Shown here in pieces: positions 7,057 through 15,398 of a DNA stretch of 24,559 bases. This stretch comes from Nitrospira sp. UBA5699 (GTDB lineage: Bacteria > Nitrospirota > Nitrospiria > Nitrospirales > Nitrospiraceae). Where the stretch lies: the NCBI GenBank assembly GCA_002420105.1, contig DIHJ01000062.1, positions 1 through 24,559 of the forward strand, written 5' to 3'. Position numbers and translations under genes: made by a program. The notes beneath the pieces were generated by a model, which ran no database searches, had not been told where the DNA came from, and saw nothing but the letters and a program-made list of their open reading frames with translations. How positions within the stretch are numbered: position 1 is the first letter of the stretch; every line of letters begins with the position of its first letter.

Positions 7057-9063
7057 AAAAAGATCGGACACCCGATGCTCGCCACGCTCCTGACCGTGAG
7101 TCTCAGCGCCCCGGTGGAGGCGGAAATCGTGCCGGTGGAACGCGCGCTGCCTCGATCCGAAGCCCGCTTGACCGACGAACTGGAGCTGATCAAGGAAGAG
7201 GAGAGCGTGAGCATCGCCTCCCGCTACGAGCAACCGATCTCACAGGCGGCATCGAACGTCTATGTGATCACGGATGAGGACATCCGGCAATCGGGCGCCA
7301 CGGATATTCCGACGGTCTTACGGCGGATTCCCGGGATGGAGGTCATGCAGGTGACGGGCGCCGACTTCAACATCAGCGTCAGGGGCGACAATCAGTTGGT
7401 TGCTAATAAGCTGCTTGTTATGGTCGATGGGCGCTCCGTCTACCTAGACGTTCAAGGAACGGTGTTCTGGAAACTCCTTCCCGTGACGTTACCAGAAATC
7501 AAACGAATTGAAGTCCTGAAAGGTCCTGCTTCGGCGATTTATGGCTTTAATGCATTCGACGGGATCATCAACATCATTACCAAATCTCCCGGGGAGATGA
7601 AGGGCACCACCCTACAGTTCGGCGGTGGAGAGTTCGGCACTATTTCCAGTGCGGCTATTCATGGAGGGACAATAGGCAGGTTCGGTTACCGTCTATCGAT
7701 CGGAAGGGACCAAACCCAGCAATGGCGCAACCGCGAAGCATTAGCCTTTCGCGATCACAAATTCAATGTACAAGCAGATTATGATTTTTCGCATGGGGGC
7801 AAGCTAAGTGTGTCCGGAGGTCTGGTAGACAGCAATAGATTCGATGGCCACGTGGCGGAAGATGCCTTTATCTCAACTACTCCATCGCAGGGGTATGCGA
7901 ATGTGACCTATCAACAGTCTGGGTTCCTCATGCGGGCATTTTGGAATAGGTACAGTGCCTCGGACGATCAGCAATTCAACCCCCTCCTCTCACCGTTTCT
8001 ACAGATAGAGCCGCAATTTGCCACTTTTTCAGCTGATACTTACAACGTTGACCTTCAACATTCCTTCGATGTAACCCCTTCGAACAAACTCACCTATGGG
8101 GCCAATTATCGTCACAACACGCTTTCGAGTGACACGATTAGTGCTTTTAGCCGAGAGAATCGGTTTGGATTGTTTCTACAAGACGAATGGAGAATGACTC
8201 AGTCAGTCACGTTCGTCGCGGGGGCACGATATGATCTAGACACTTTTATTCAGCCGACCGTGAGTCCTCGCGTCGCCATTTTGTTCAGTCCTTCGGAGAA
8301 TCATACCTTTCGAGTGTCTGGATCTGTCGCCTACCGGCCGCCAACCCTTTTCGAGAAAAAGGCAGATGAACAGGTTCTGGCGCGTCTCTTTCCAGCCCCA
8401 CCGACGGCAATAACCGGCGGTGCCAATGCTCAGCCTGAACAGATCATTTCGTATGACCTTGGATATCAAGGTTGGTTTCTTAATCACCGTCTTCGGGTAC
8501 GTGTCGATGCATTTTTCAACCATATCTCCGATCTAATAAGCGTCCGCAACCAATCGCCTCTTGTCGCAACCTTTGCGAATGATTCGGGTTCAGCAGACAT
8601 CTATGGAGGGGAAGCGGGGATCGAATTCTTAGCAGCCAAATGGTTGACCGGATTTGCCAATTATTCGTATCAGAAGATAGGTCAAACCTTAACAGGGCGT
8701 GTGCAACGAGGCGGACCGCGATCCAAGTTCAACATTGGATTCAGGGCCGAAACCGGAAATGGACTCTCAGGAGAAGCCTGGTTCCATCATTATGGAGGCG
8801 CCAGCTACCCTAGAGGTGAATCGTTCGACACCTTTTCGGCGCTCGGATTAGTCCAGCCACCTCCTACCCGCATCGGCAGCTACAGCCTGCTGAACCTGCG
8901 GGGTGGCTATAAGTTCTGGAAACAGAAAGCGGCGGCGGGTTACCTGCGCGAAGCCGAGGTCGCAGTCTCGGCCTTCAACGCGTTGAACGACCAGCACAAG
9001 GAACACCCCCTCGGCGACACGATCGGGAGTCGCGTGATGGGATGGGTGACGGTGAAATTCTAA
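7039..9063 (+). CDS. TonB-dependent outer-membrane receptor
   Basis: This 674-residue receptor would import a siderophore, cobalamin or another large ligand using TonB energy; the substrate cannot be read from sequence. The first eight residues (MMNSELKK) come from repeat DNA, then a weak signal segment (MLATLLTVSLSAPVEA) follows. ESVSIAS near residue 55 is a possible TonB box. The plug domain (~residues 65-185) has VYVITDEDIRQSGATDIPTV, the RIPGMEV segment, IKRIEVLKGPASAIYGFNAF and IINIITKSP, all typical. The remainder is a 22-strand beta-barrel ending in an aromatic residue (VTVKF). No Shine-Dalgarno is visible before 7039 or 7042. Composition changes inside the gene: roughly 7400-8860 is visibly more AT-rich than the ends. 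The stop codon touches the left repeat of the next element. Confidence 0.92.
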   Translation: MMNSELKKIGHPMLATLLTVSLSAPVEAEIVPVERALPRSEARLTDELELIKEEESVSIASRYEQPISQAASNVYVITDEDIRQSGATDIPTVLRRIPGMEVMQVTGADFNISVRGDNQLVANKLLVMVDGRSVYLDVQGTVFWKLLPVTLPEIKRIEVLKGPASAIYGFNAFDGIINIITKSPGEMKGTTLQFGGGEFGTISSAAIHGGTIGRFGYRLSIGRDQTQQWRNREALAFRDHKFNVQADYDFSHGGKLSVSGGLVDSNRFDGHVAEDAFISTTPSQGYANVTYQQSGFLMRAFWNRYSASDDQQFNPLLSPFLQIEPQFATFSADTYNVDLQHSFDVTPSNKLTYGANYRHNTLSSDTISAFSRENRFGLFLQDEWRMTQSVTFVAGARYDLDTFIQPTVSPRVAILFSPSENHTFRVSGSVAYRPPTLFEKKADEQVLARLFPAPPTAITGGANAQPEQIISYDLGYQGWFLNHRLRVRVDAFFNHISDLISVRNQSPLVATFANDSGSADIYGGEAGIEFLAAKWLTGFANYSYQKIGQTLTGRVQRGGPRSKFNIGFRAETGNGLSGEAWFHHYGGASYPRGESFDTFSALGLVQPPPTRIGSYSLLNLRGGYKFWKQKAAAGYLREAEVAVSAFNALNDQHKEHPLGDTIGSRVMGWVTVKF

Positions 9064-9092
9064 TGTGGAATTTGGAATGAGGAATGTGGAAT
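9062..9092 (+). repeat. Left terminal inverted repeat
   Basis: Starts AATGTGGAATTTGGAATGAG. Its reverse complement matches 9517-9547 at 28 of 31 positions and shares an exact 16-mer with block A (2687-2702). Confidence 0.75.
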
Positions 9093-9107
9093 TACGGGAG
9101 GTAACCT

Positions 9108-9557
9108 GTGATTAACGGGCGGAGAGCGTCTCGACAGGCGAGCGGCAATATCGTTCAAGAGAAGAGCCATGTGTTCGCCGTCTCCATCATCCAGACGACC
9201 CGTCGCCTCCAATTGGAGCAACGCGAATGGGTCCTGTCGAAACAACTGCTTCGGGCCGGAACGTCCATTGGCGCCAACGTTGAAGAGGCGATCGCTGCAC
9301 AGAGCAAGAAGGACTTCCTCTCCAAGATGTCTATTGCGCTGAAAGAAGCGCGGGAAACGCACTATTGGCTCCGACTTATCCGAGACTCCGGACTGCTGAA
9401 CGGCGCGAACTCGGAAGCCCATCTCTCGGCGTGCCATGAGCGGCTCCGGCTCCTGAACAGCATTACGCTGACAACTCGTCACAACCTCTCCACGACTGCT
9501 CGCGGAGGCCGTGCTCATTCCACATTCATCATTCCACGTTCCACATTGGAGTCGTGA
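9108..9557 (+). CDS. Four helix bundle protein (23S rRNA intervening-sequence/S23 family)
   Basis: The 149-residue product has the family signature: ...LSKQLLRAGTSIGANVEEAI, AQSKKDFLSKMSIALKEARE, and THYWLRLIRDSG, forming four amphipathic helices over about residues 20-125. Relatives are encoded inside intervening sequences of 23S rRNA genes and as free-standing genes. They resemble the Avd accessory protein of diversity-generating retroelements. The molecular role is unknown. GTG at 9108 is preceded by GGGAGG (9096-9101). The last ~13 residues (HSTFIIPRSTLES) are translated from the right inverted repeat, so the natural C-terminus is probably shorter. The stop overlaps the next gene's GTG (GTGA). 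No rRNA sequence or reverse transcriptase lies nearby. Confidence 0.9.
   Translation: MINGRRASRQASGNIVQEKSHVFAVSIIQTTRRLQLEQREWVLSKQLLRAGTSIGANVEEAIAAQSKKDFLSKMSIALKEARETHYWLRLIRDSGLLNGANSEAHLSACHERLRLLNSITLTTRHNLSTTARGGRAHSTFIIPRSTLES
9517..9547 (-). repeat. Right terminal inverted repeat
   Basis: Starts ATTCCACATTCATCATTCCA and is the inverted partner of 9062-9092, with three mismatches. It is read in frame as the tail of the four-helix-bundle protein. Confidence 0.75.
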
Positions 9558-11941
9558 CGGTTCCCATGCCCACACCAGACGAGCCATATTCGGTTCTCAT
9601 CGTCGAAGATAACCCGGACATCGTCACGGGGTTGCAGGACCTGCTGCAACACGACGGGTACGCCGTGAGCGTCGCCGGCACCTGCGCGAGCGCCATCGCC
9701 CAGATCGGCATGCAACGGTTCAACGCGATCCTGCTGGATCTGGGCCTGCCAGACGGCGACGGCCTGGACGTGCTGAGAGAGGTGCAGCGCCTGGATGCCT
9801 CGCTGCCCGTGATCATCATTACCGCCCACATCGCGCCGGAGCGCACCGTGGGTTCGCTGGTCAAAGGGGCCTTCGCCTACCTCACGAAGCCGTACAATCG
9901 GGATGAGCTCCGGCAGTTGCTCCGCCGCGCGATCGGCGTCAAGGAACTGGCGGTCAAGGCCGAACGGGCCGAACACCTGCTGAGCGAGAGCGAGCACCGC
10001 TTCCGGTCGCTGGTGGAATCCGCCACCGACGCCATTGTGGTCGCGGACGGGCGCGGCATCATCGTGTCGTGGAACCGGGCCGCCTCGCGCCTCTTCGGCT
10101 ATACGACCGAGGAGAGCATCGGCCGGCCGCTGACGATCCTCATGCCCGCCCGGTACCGCCAGGCCCACACCAGAGGCATGGCGCGCATGGAAGCCACCGG
10201 GGAAAGCCATGTCATCGGCTCGGTCGTCGAGTTGCACGGGCTGCACAAGAACGGCGAAGAGTTCCCGATCGAACTCTCGCTCGCGACCTGGAAGACCGAC
10301 AACGGCAGCTACTACAGCGGCATCATTCGCGACATCTCGGAGCGCAAGAAAGCGGCGGAGGCGCTCGAACGGCTCCGGCATCAGCACACGTTGATTCTCA
10401 CGGAGGCGGGCGAAGGCATCTACGGCATCGACTTGAACGGGAACACCACCTTCGTGAATCCCAGCGCGGCCTGCATGCTGGGTTACCGCGTCGACGAACT
10501 GCTCGGTCGCCATATGCACGAGCTGCTGCACCATACGAGGCCGGACGGTTCCCCCTACCCGGTCGAGTCCTGCCCCATCTATTCCGCCACGCACGACGGA
10601 GTGGTCCATCGTGTGGTCGATGAATTCTTCTGGCGCAAGGACGGCACGCACTTCCCGGTCGAATATGTCAGCACTCCCATCAGACAAGGAGACCAAGTCG
10701 TCGGCGCCGTGGTGGTCTTCCGCGACGTAACCGAGCAGCGGCAGGCGGAAGCGGCGCTCCGGTTCAGCGAGGAGCGGCTCGAACTGGTCATTCGCGGCTC
10801 CAACGACGGGTTCTGGGACGGATGCATCCTCCCCGGCACCCACTGGAGTTCGCCGCAGACGCCGGTCTGGTGGTCGCCCCGCATCAGAGAGATGCTTGGC
10901 TACACGGAAGCGGAATTTCCCGACGTCCTGGAGAGCTGGAGCTCGCGGCTTCACTCCGAGGACCGCGATCGTGTCTTCGACGCCCTGACCGCCCACATCG
11001 AGCGGCACGTGCCGTACGACGTGGAATACCGTCTGCTCACGAAATCGGGAGAGTACCAGTGGTTCCGCGCGCGCGGCCAGGGGGTCTGGGATGCCGACGG
11101 CCGGCTCACCCGCATGGCCGGGTCCCTGCAGAGCATCATGGACCGCAAGCGCACCGAGGACGCCCTGCGCCGCAGCCGGCAGCTGCTGCAGGAAATGGCC
11201 GACAACACCACTGCCGTCATCTACGTCAAGGATCTCGACGGCCGGTTCCTCTTCGTGAACCGGCGGTTCGAAGAGATCTTCAACCTGACGAACAGCCAGA
11301 TCATCGGACGCACGAACCACGATCTGTTTCCCCGCGAGATTGCCGATGCGTTTCGCGCCAACGACCTGCAGGTCCTGGAACAGAACACCACGCTGGAATA
11401 CGAAGAACGGGCTCAGCACGCGGACGGCTTGCGCACCTACGTGTCGATCAAGCTTCCCCTTCGGGACCAGTCCGGCATCCCCTACGCCACCTGCGGCATT
11501 TCCACCGACATCACCGAACGCAAGCGCAACGAGTCCGCGCTCCGGGCGCAGGACGAACAGCTCCGCCTGGCGCTGCAGTCCCATGAGATCGGCATCTGGG
11601 ACTGGGACCTCCAGACCGAGCGCCTCTTCTGGTCGTCGCAGGTCGACCGGTTCTTCGGCCTCCCCGGCATCCCGGGATCGAAAACCGTGCCCGGACTGCT
11701 CGCCCTCGTTCATCCCGACGACCGGGACGGCATGACGAGAGCCATGGGCGCGGTCATGGAACCGGGCCGCACCGGCATCACGCTCGAACATCGCGTCAAG
11801 AAAGCGGACGGCAGCCTGCTCTGGTGTATCTGGACCGGTCAGATCGTCCGTGATCATGCCGGCAAGGCGTTGCATGTCCTGGGCACCGTCCGTGTGACGA
11901 CTCCCGTCGGCGAGAACCGCCGCGCGCAGGGACGCGGGTAG
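9554..11941 (+). CDS. Response-regulator receiver protein with five PAS domains, no kinase output domain
   Basis: A receiver domain (residues ~12-125) has the acidic pair ED18-19, phospho-acceptor D62 in LLDLGLPDGDG, the TAH switch Thr and the conserved Lys in LTKPYNRDEL. Five PAS/PAC units follow at about residues 144-268, 275-396, 400-535, 536-660 and 661-780, most ending in DI(S/T)ERK-like linkers. The fifth ends in GTVRVTTPVGENRRAQGRG where a histidine kinase domain would normally begin; no HisKA, HATPase, GGDEF or DNA-binding domain is present. It may act by protein contact or be a truncated hybrid kinase. The start is uncertain: GTG 9554 overlaps the preceding stop, ATG 9566 is the alternative, and neither has a well-spaced ribosome site. 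It is the first gene of a signalling cluster read in the same direction. Confidence 0.88.
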   Translation: MTVPMPTPDEPYSVLIVEDNPDIVTGLQDLLQHDGYAVSVAGTCASAIAQIGMQRFNAILLDLGLPDGDGLDVLREVQRLDASLPVIIITAHIAPERTVGSLVKGAFAYLTKPYNRDELRQLLRRAIGVKELAVKAERAEHLLSESEHRFRSLVESATDAIVVADGRGIIVSWNRAASRLFGYTTEESIGRPLTILMPARYRQAHTRGMARMEATGESHVIGSVVELHGLHKNGEEFPIELSLATWKTDNGSYYSGIIRDISERKKAAEALERLRHQHTLILTEAGEGIYGIDLNGNTTFVNPSAACMLGYRVDELLGRHMHELLHHTRPDGSPYPVESCPIYSATHDGVVHRVVDEFFWRKDGTHFPVEYVSTPIRQGDQVVGAVVVFRDVTEQRQAEAALRFSEERLELVIRGSNDGFWDGCILPGTHWSSPQTPVWWSPRIREMLGYTEAEFPDVLESWSSRLHSEDRDRVFDALTAHIERHVPYDVEYRLLTKSGEYQWFRARGQGVWDADGRLTRMAGSLQSIMDRKRTEDALRRSRQLLQEMADNTTAVIYVKDLDGRFLFVNRRFEEIFNLTNSQIIGRTNHDLFPREIADAFRANDLQVLEQNTTLEYEERAQHADGLRTYVSIKLPLRDQSGIPYATCGISTDITERKRNESALRAQDEQLRLALQSHEIGIWDWDLQTERLFWSSQVDRFFGLPGIPGSKTVPGLLALVHPDDRDGMTRAMGAVMEPGRTGITLEHRVKKADGSLLWCIWTGQIVRDHAGKALHVLGTVRVTTPVGENRRAQGRG

Positions 11942-11975
11942 GAGAAGAGGACCGGCCGCAATCGGTTCGTATGTT

Positions 11976-12944
11976 ATGAACGCCGTGACTCACATAGCCG
12001 GAGAGATTGGCACAGGCCGGAACTGGCTTGCCGGGCTTGTCCTGGGATGCGCCCTCCTGCTCTGCCTCTCCGTCATCGTCCCTTGCGGAGCCGCGGCGAT
12101 GGAGATCGCGATCCTCAAGTCCTCCGGCATCGGCGCGTATGAACAGGCCATCGAGGGGTTCAAGGCGACGGCGCCCTCCGGCGCGATCTATGCCGAATAC
12201 GATCTGCAAGGGGATCTGGACCAAGGCAAGAAACTCGCCAGGAAGATCCGCGCCTCGGAGGCCTCGCTCGTGGTGGCCGTCGGTCTCAAGGCCGCACTGG
12301 CGGCCAAGTTGGAGATCGTGGACGTCCCGATCGTCTACATGATGATTCTCGACCCCGCGAAGCATAACCTCTCGGCGCCGAACATGGCCGGCACCTTGAT
12401 GGAAATACCGGTCGAACGCCAATTCAAGATCCTCCGCGCCTTTCTCCCGAACTTGCACCGGATCGGCATTCTGGCCAACCCCGGCAACAGTGCCGCCAAG
12501 ATGAAGGACGCCACGGCGCAGGCCGCCGCACACACGTTCCAACTCCAGGAGTTTCCGGTCGACAGCGAGAAGGAGGTGCCGCAGCAATTGCGGTCGCTGC
12601 TCGCCTCGACCGACGCGCTCTGGCTGGTCCCGGATTCGACCGTCCTCACGAACGAGTCGATCGGCTTCATCCTCGAATCCTCCCTGGCCCGGCGCATTCC
12701 CGTGATCGGATTCTCCCCGGAGCTTACCCGCCTGGGCGCCCTGATGAGCTTGTCGGTGGCCTACGGGGAAGTCGGCCGGGAGACGGGCCTGCTGGCAAAG
12801 CGCATCCTGGACGGGGACCGGAACCCCCCGATGAAGCCGGTGCCGATCGAACGGCTCAAGATTACGGTCAATCTCAAGACCGCGCGTTTCCTGGGGATCG
12901 AATTTCCGAAAGAGGTATTTCACCTTATCGATGAAACGTATTGA
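11976..12944 (+). CDS. ABC-transporter-type substrate-binding protein (ABC_sub_bind family), probable periplasmic sensor
   Basis: This 322-residue protein has an N-terminal hydrophobic signal (WLAGLVLGCALLLCLSVIV, then an Ala-rich end). The mature two-lobed fold fits the ABC_sub_bind (PF04392) family: MEIAILKSSGIGAYEQAIEGF at the start, DVPIVYMMILDP and the RIGILANPGNS segment in the middle, and DALWLVPDSTVLTN, RRIPVIGFSPEL and a GLLAKRILDG segment later. There is no permease or ATPase gene beside it. It overlaps the downstream histidine kinase gene by 14 bp, so a role as periplasmic ligand sensor feeding the kinase is more likely than transport (inference). It begins 34 bases after the PAS protein. 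No clear ribosome site precedes the ATG, so translation may be coupled. Confidence 0.85.
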   Translation: MNAVTHIAGEIGTGRNWLAGLVLGCALLLCLSVIVPCGAAAMEIAILKSSGIGAYEQAIEGFKATAPSGAIYAEYDLQGDLDQGKKLARKIRASEASLVVAVGLKAALAAKLEIVDVPIVYMMILDPAKHNLSAPNMAGTLMEIPVERQFKILRAFLPNLHRIGILANPGNSAAKMKDATAQAAAHTFQLQEFPVDSEKEVPQQLRSLLASTDALWLVPDSTVLTNESIGFILESSLARRIPVIGFSPELTRLGALMSLSVAYGEVGRETGLLAKRILDGDRNPPMKPVPIERLKITVNLKTARFLGIEFPKEVFHLIDETY

Positions 12945-15312
12945 TTCAGCTATGATACTGTCCGGTTCACGCAACGAACTCGACGCGCCGAGGACTACCG
13001 GCATGGACAGGTTCGTCAGTCTCCGCACAAAGTTCGTCGCCTTCTTCAGCGTCATCCTGATCCTCACCTGCTCTGCGCTCAGCTGGTTTTTCATCGAGAC
13101 CAGGCGCGCCTCCATGACCGACAGCTTGAATCAGCTCGGGACCATCCTCCTGACCAGCGTCGTCAACAACGGACAGTTCCGCTACGGAGGGCTCATCGCG
13201 GAAGATCGTGAAACGCTCCGGCAGTTCACCGAAAGCCTGATTGCCGTCGAGGACGTCGTCTATGTCGTGATCCGGGGCGCTGACCATATCATCCTGGCCC
13301 AGCAAAACAAGATCGTGAAGGAATCCCTCGGCAGCCTGACGTTTGCACAGGAGCGGCGGTTCTACCCGGAAGAGGAGATCGCCGAACGCATCTACAGCAA
13401 CCCACCGTCGGCGCCGCTCATCACCCCGGTCGCCCTCTCGGATGACAAGATCCTGGTTCCGACGGCGGGCCCATCCGACTCCCTGTGGCTGCTGTCCTCG
13501 CTGACCGAGAACTTGTACGACTATGCCATGCCGGTCCTGCGACGGCCGGCCACGGACCCGTCCCTCACCCCCCTGCCGCTGGAACTGGAGGAACGGCTGC
13601 ACACCAAAAAGGATTCACCGCCCCGCCTCGTGCAGGGAGTCGTGCAAATCGGTATCAGCGACGCGCGGGTCAAGCGCGCCATGTTCGACGTGATCCGCAA
13701 GGTCCTCCTCCTCACGACCCTGCTGATCGGCGCCGGGATTCTGGGAGCCCATCTGCTGACCCTTCGCATCACCACCCCGCTGCGCAGTCTGGCCGGGGTC
13801 GCCCGCCAGTTGGCGGAGGGCGAATCCCCGCAGCCGCTTCCCGCCTCGTCCAACGATGAGGTCGGCCAGCTGACGCAGATGTTCAACTTCATGACGCGGG
13901 CCCTGCAAGAGCGCAATGCCGCGATCACGGCCAATCTGCATACCATCCGCCGGCAGATCAGCCAACTGACGACGGTGCACAAGACCAGCGCGGCGATCAC
14001 CAGCACCCTGGACCTGAATCAGTTGATGGACACCGTACTGCAACTGCTGATGTCCAACCTCGGGTTCTCCCGCATGCTGCTGATGTTGAAGGAGGAGGAC
14101 CGGAACGTGGCCTATGTGGCACAGGTCGCCGGCGTATCGGACGAAATCGCCGATGCCGCCCGTTATCTCAGCATTCCGATCCGGGACGGCGACACCTTCA
14201 TCGCCGAACTCTTCATCCGGTCCAAACCCGTGCTCGTCCACGACCTCGGAACGGTCGCCCATCGCATGCATCCGTCCATCCTCGAACTGGCCAGACGGGT
14301 CGGCGTGGTCTCGTTCGCCCTGGTTCCGCTCCAAAGTCACAATCAAACTCTGGGATTCATCGGCGGCGACCGCGGCGCGCAGCCCTGCACCGAGGAGGAC
14401 CTGAACATCCTGGTGACCATCGCAAGCCACGTCGCCACGGCCATCGACAACGCCCGCACCTACGCGCACCTGGCGAAACTGACGCACAATCTGGAATTCC
14501 TCGTCCAGGAACGCACCAGGGAACTGTCCGTCGCCAACGAACACCTGCAGGAACACGACCACCGGCGGTCGCAATTCTTCTCCGTGGCCTCCCACGAGCT
14601 GCGCACGCCCATGACCGCCATTCGCAGCTTTGCCGACAATATGCTCGACGGCGTGGCCGGGCCGCTGACGGACCGCCAGAGGATGTATCTGAACCGCATC
14701 GGGCACAACCTGAACCGGCTCACCCGCATCATCAACCAGCTGCTGGACTGGTCCCGCCTTGACCTGAAGAAGGAGACGCTGCACCTCGAACCGGTCTGCA
14801 TCGGGCAGATCGCCGGGCTCGTCGCCGAGAGCCTCCGCGCCGTGGCCGAGAAGCAGCGGCTCACAATTACGATGTCGTCCCCGCAGCAGCTGCCCATGGT
14901 CCTCGGGGACCGCGACAAATTGGAGCAGATCTTCTGGAATCTGATCGGCAATGCGGTCAAATTCACGCCGCCGGAAGGCCGCATCGCGGTCGAGCTCGCC
15001 ACGACGCCGGAGAACCGCGTGCAGGCGCGCATCACCGATACGGGAATCGGCATTCCCCCGGATCATCTGCACAAGGTCTTCGAGGAATTCTCCAAGGTGC
15101 CCTCGGCCATGCCGACCTCTCAGGGCGCGCAGCTGGGACTGTTCATTACGAGAAGTCTCGTGCAGATGCATCAGGGCACGATCACCGTGGAAAGCGCCCT
15201 GGACTCGGGAACCAGCTTCACCCTGACCTTCCCTTCCGCTTCACCCGCGCGGGAGTTCCCGGGAAGGGATGCGCGGACCGATGCGCCCACGGCGCGCGGG
15301 GAAGATTCATGA
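12931..15312 (+). CDS. Membrane sensor histidine kinase (HAMP-GAF-HisKA-HATPase)
   Basis: The 793-residue kinase has TM1 at about residues 33-54, a periplasmic sensor of about 200 residues, TM2 at about 257-279, then HAMP (~280-330), GAF (~345-515), a short coiled coil, HisKA with phospho-acceptor His555 in SHELRTPM, and HATPase_c. The N-box Asn residues are 670 and 674 (WNLIGNAVKF) and the G1 box is DTGIGIP (703-709). The G2 box reads GAQLGLF instead of GTGLGLA, a departure from consensus that keeps the LGL core. The ATG at 12931 overlaps the binding-protein gene. An ATG at 13003 with GAGG upstream would start just before TM1 and is a serious alternative. It is likely partnered with the binding protein for sensing and with the NtrC-type regulator downstream. 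Confidence 0.92.
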   Translation: MKRIDSAMILSGSRNELDAPRTTGMDRFVSLRTKFVAFFSVILILTCSALSWFFIETRRASMTDSLNQLGTILLTSVVNNGQFRYGGLIAEDRETLRQFTESLIAVEDVVYVVIRGADHIILAQQNKIVKESLGSLTFAQERRFYPEEEIAERIYSNPPSAPLITPVALSDDKILVPTAGPSDSLWLLSSLTENLYDYAMPVLRRPATDPSLTPLPLELEERLHTKKDSPPRLVQGVVQIGISDARVKRAMFDVIRKVLLLTTLLIGAGILGAHLLTLRITTPLRSLAGVARQLAEGESPQPLPASSNDEVGQLTQMFNFMTRALQERNAAITANLHTIRRQISQLTTVHKTSAAITSTLDLNQLMDTVLQLLMSNLGFSRMLLMLKEEDRNVAYVAQVAGVSDEIADAARYLSIPIRDGDTFIAELFIRSKPVLVHDLGTVAHRMHPSILELARRVGVVSFALVPLQSHNQTLGFIGGDRGAQPCTEEDLNILVTIASHVATAIDNARTYAHLAKLTHNLEFLVQERTRELSVANEHLQEHDHRRSQFFSVASHELRTPMTAIRSFADNMLDGVAGPLTDRQRMYLNRIGHNLNRLTRIINQLLDWSRLDLKKETLHLEPVCIGQIAGLVAESLRAVAEKQRLTITMSSPQQLPMVLGDRDKLEQIFWNLIGNAVKFTPPEGRIAVELATTPENRVQARITDTGIGIPPDHLHKVFEEFSKVPSAMPTSQGAQLGLFITRSLVQMHQGTITVESALDSGTSFTLTFPSASPAREFPGRDARTDAPTARGEDS

Positions 15313-15398
15313 TTCACTCGTTTCGCCGCAAGGAGTATAGTGTGCCCCCGGACAGGCTCGGTCGGAGATTTCCTACGCTGCCGATGTAAAGGCCATCG

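Larger units (their letters stand above)
9062..9547 (+). mobile_element. Putative non-autonomous element: four-helix-bundle gene with 31-bp inverted ends
   Basis: The interval begins at 9062-9092 and ends at 9517-9547 with inverted copies of a 31-bp sequence, identical at 28 of 31 positions without gaps. Each end is built from ATTCCACATT-like words. The only gene inside is the four-helix-bundle ORF. There is no transposase, and I see no target-site duplication (flanks TTCTA and GGAGT differ). The left end overlaps the TonB-receptor stop codon and the right end lies in the tail of the four-helix-bundle ORF, seven bases before the next gene. Mobility is an inference from structure. Confidence 0.5.

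Noticed and set aside
9108..9557. 23S rRNA intervening sequence
   Set aside because: The protein family fits, but no rRNA sequence flanks the gene on either side.
9515..11875. Long minus-strand open frame (786 codons) opposite the receiver-PAS gene
   Set aside because: The plus-strand frame has clear receiver and PAS motifs. The antisense text is low in family-like motifs and arises from GC-rich codon bias. The same applies to 2699-4366 and 13615-15171 on the minus strand.
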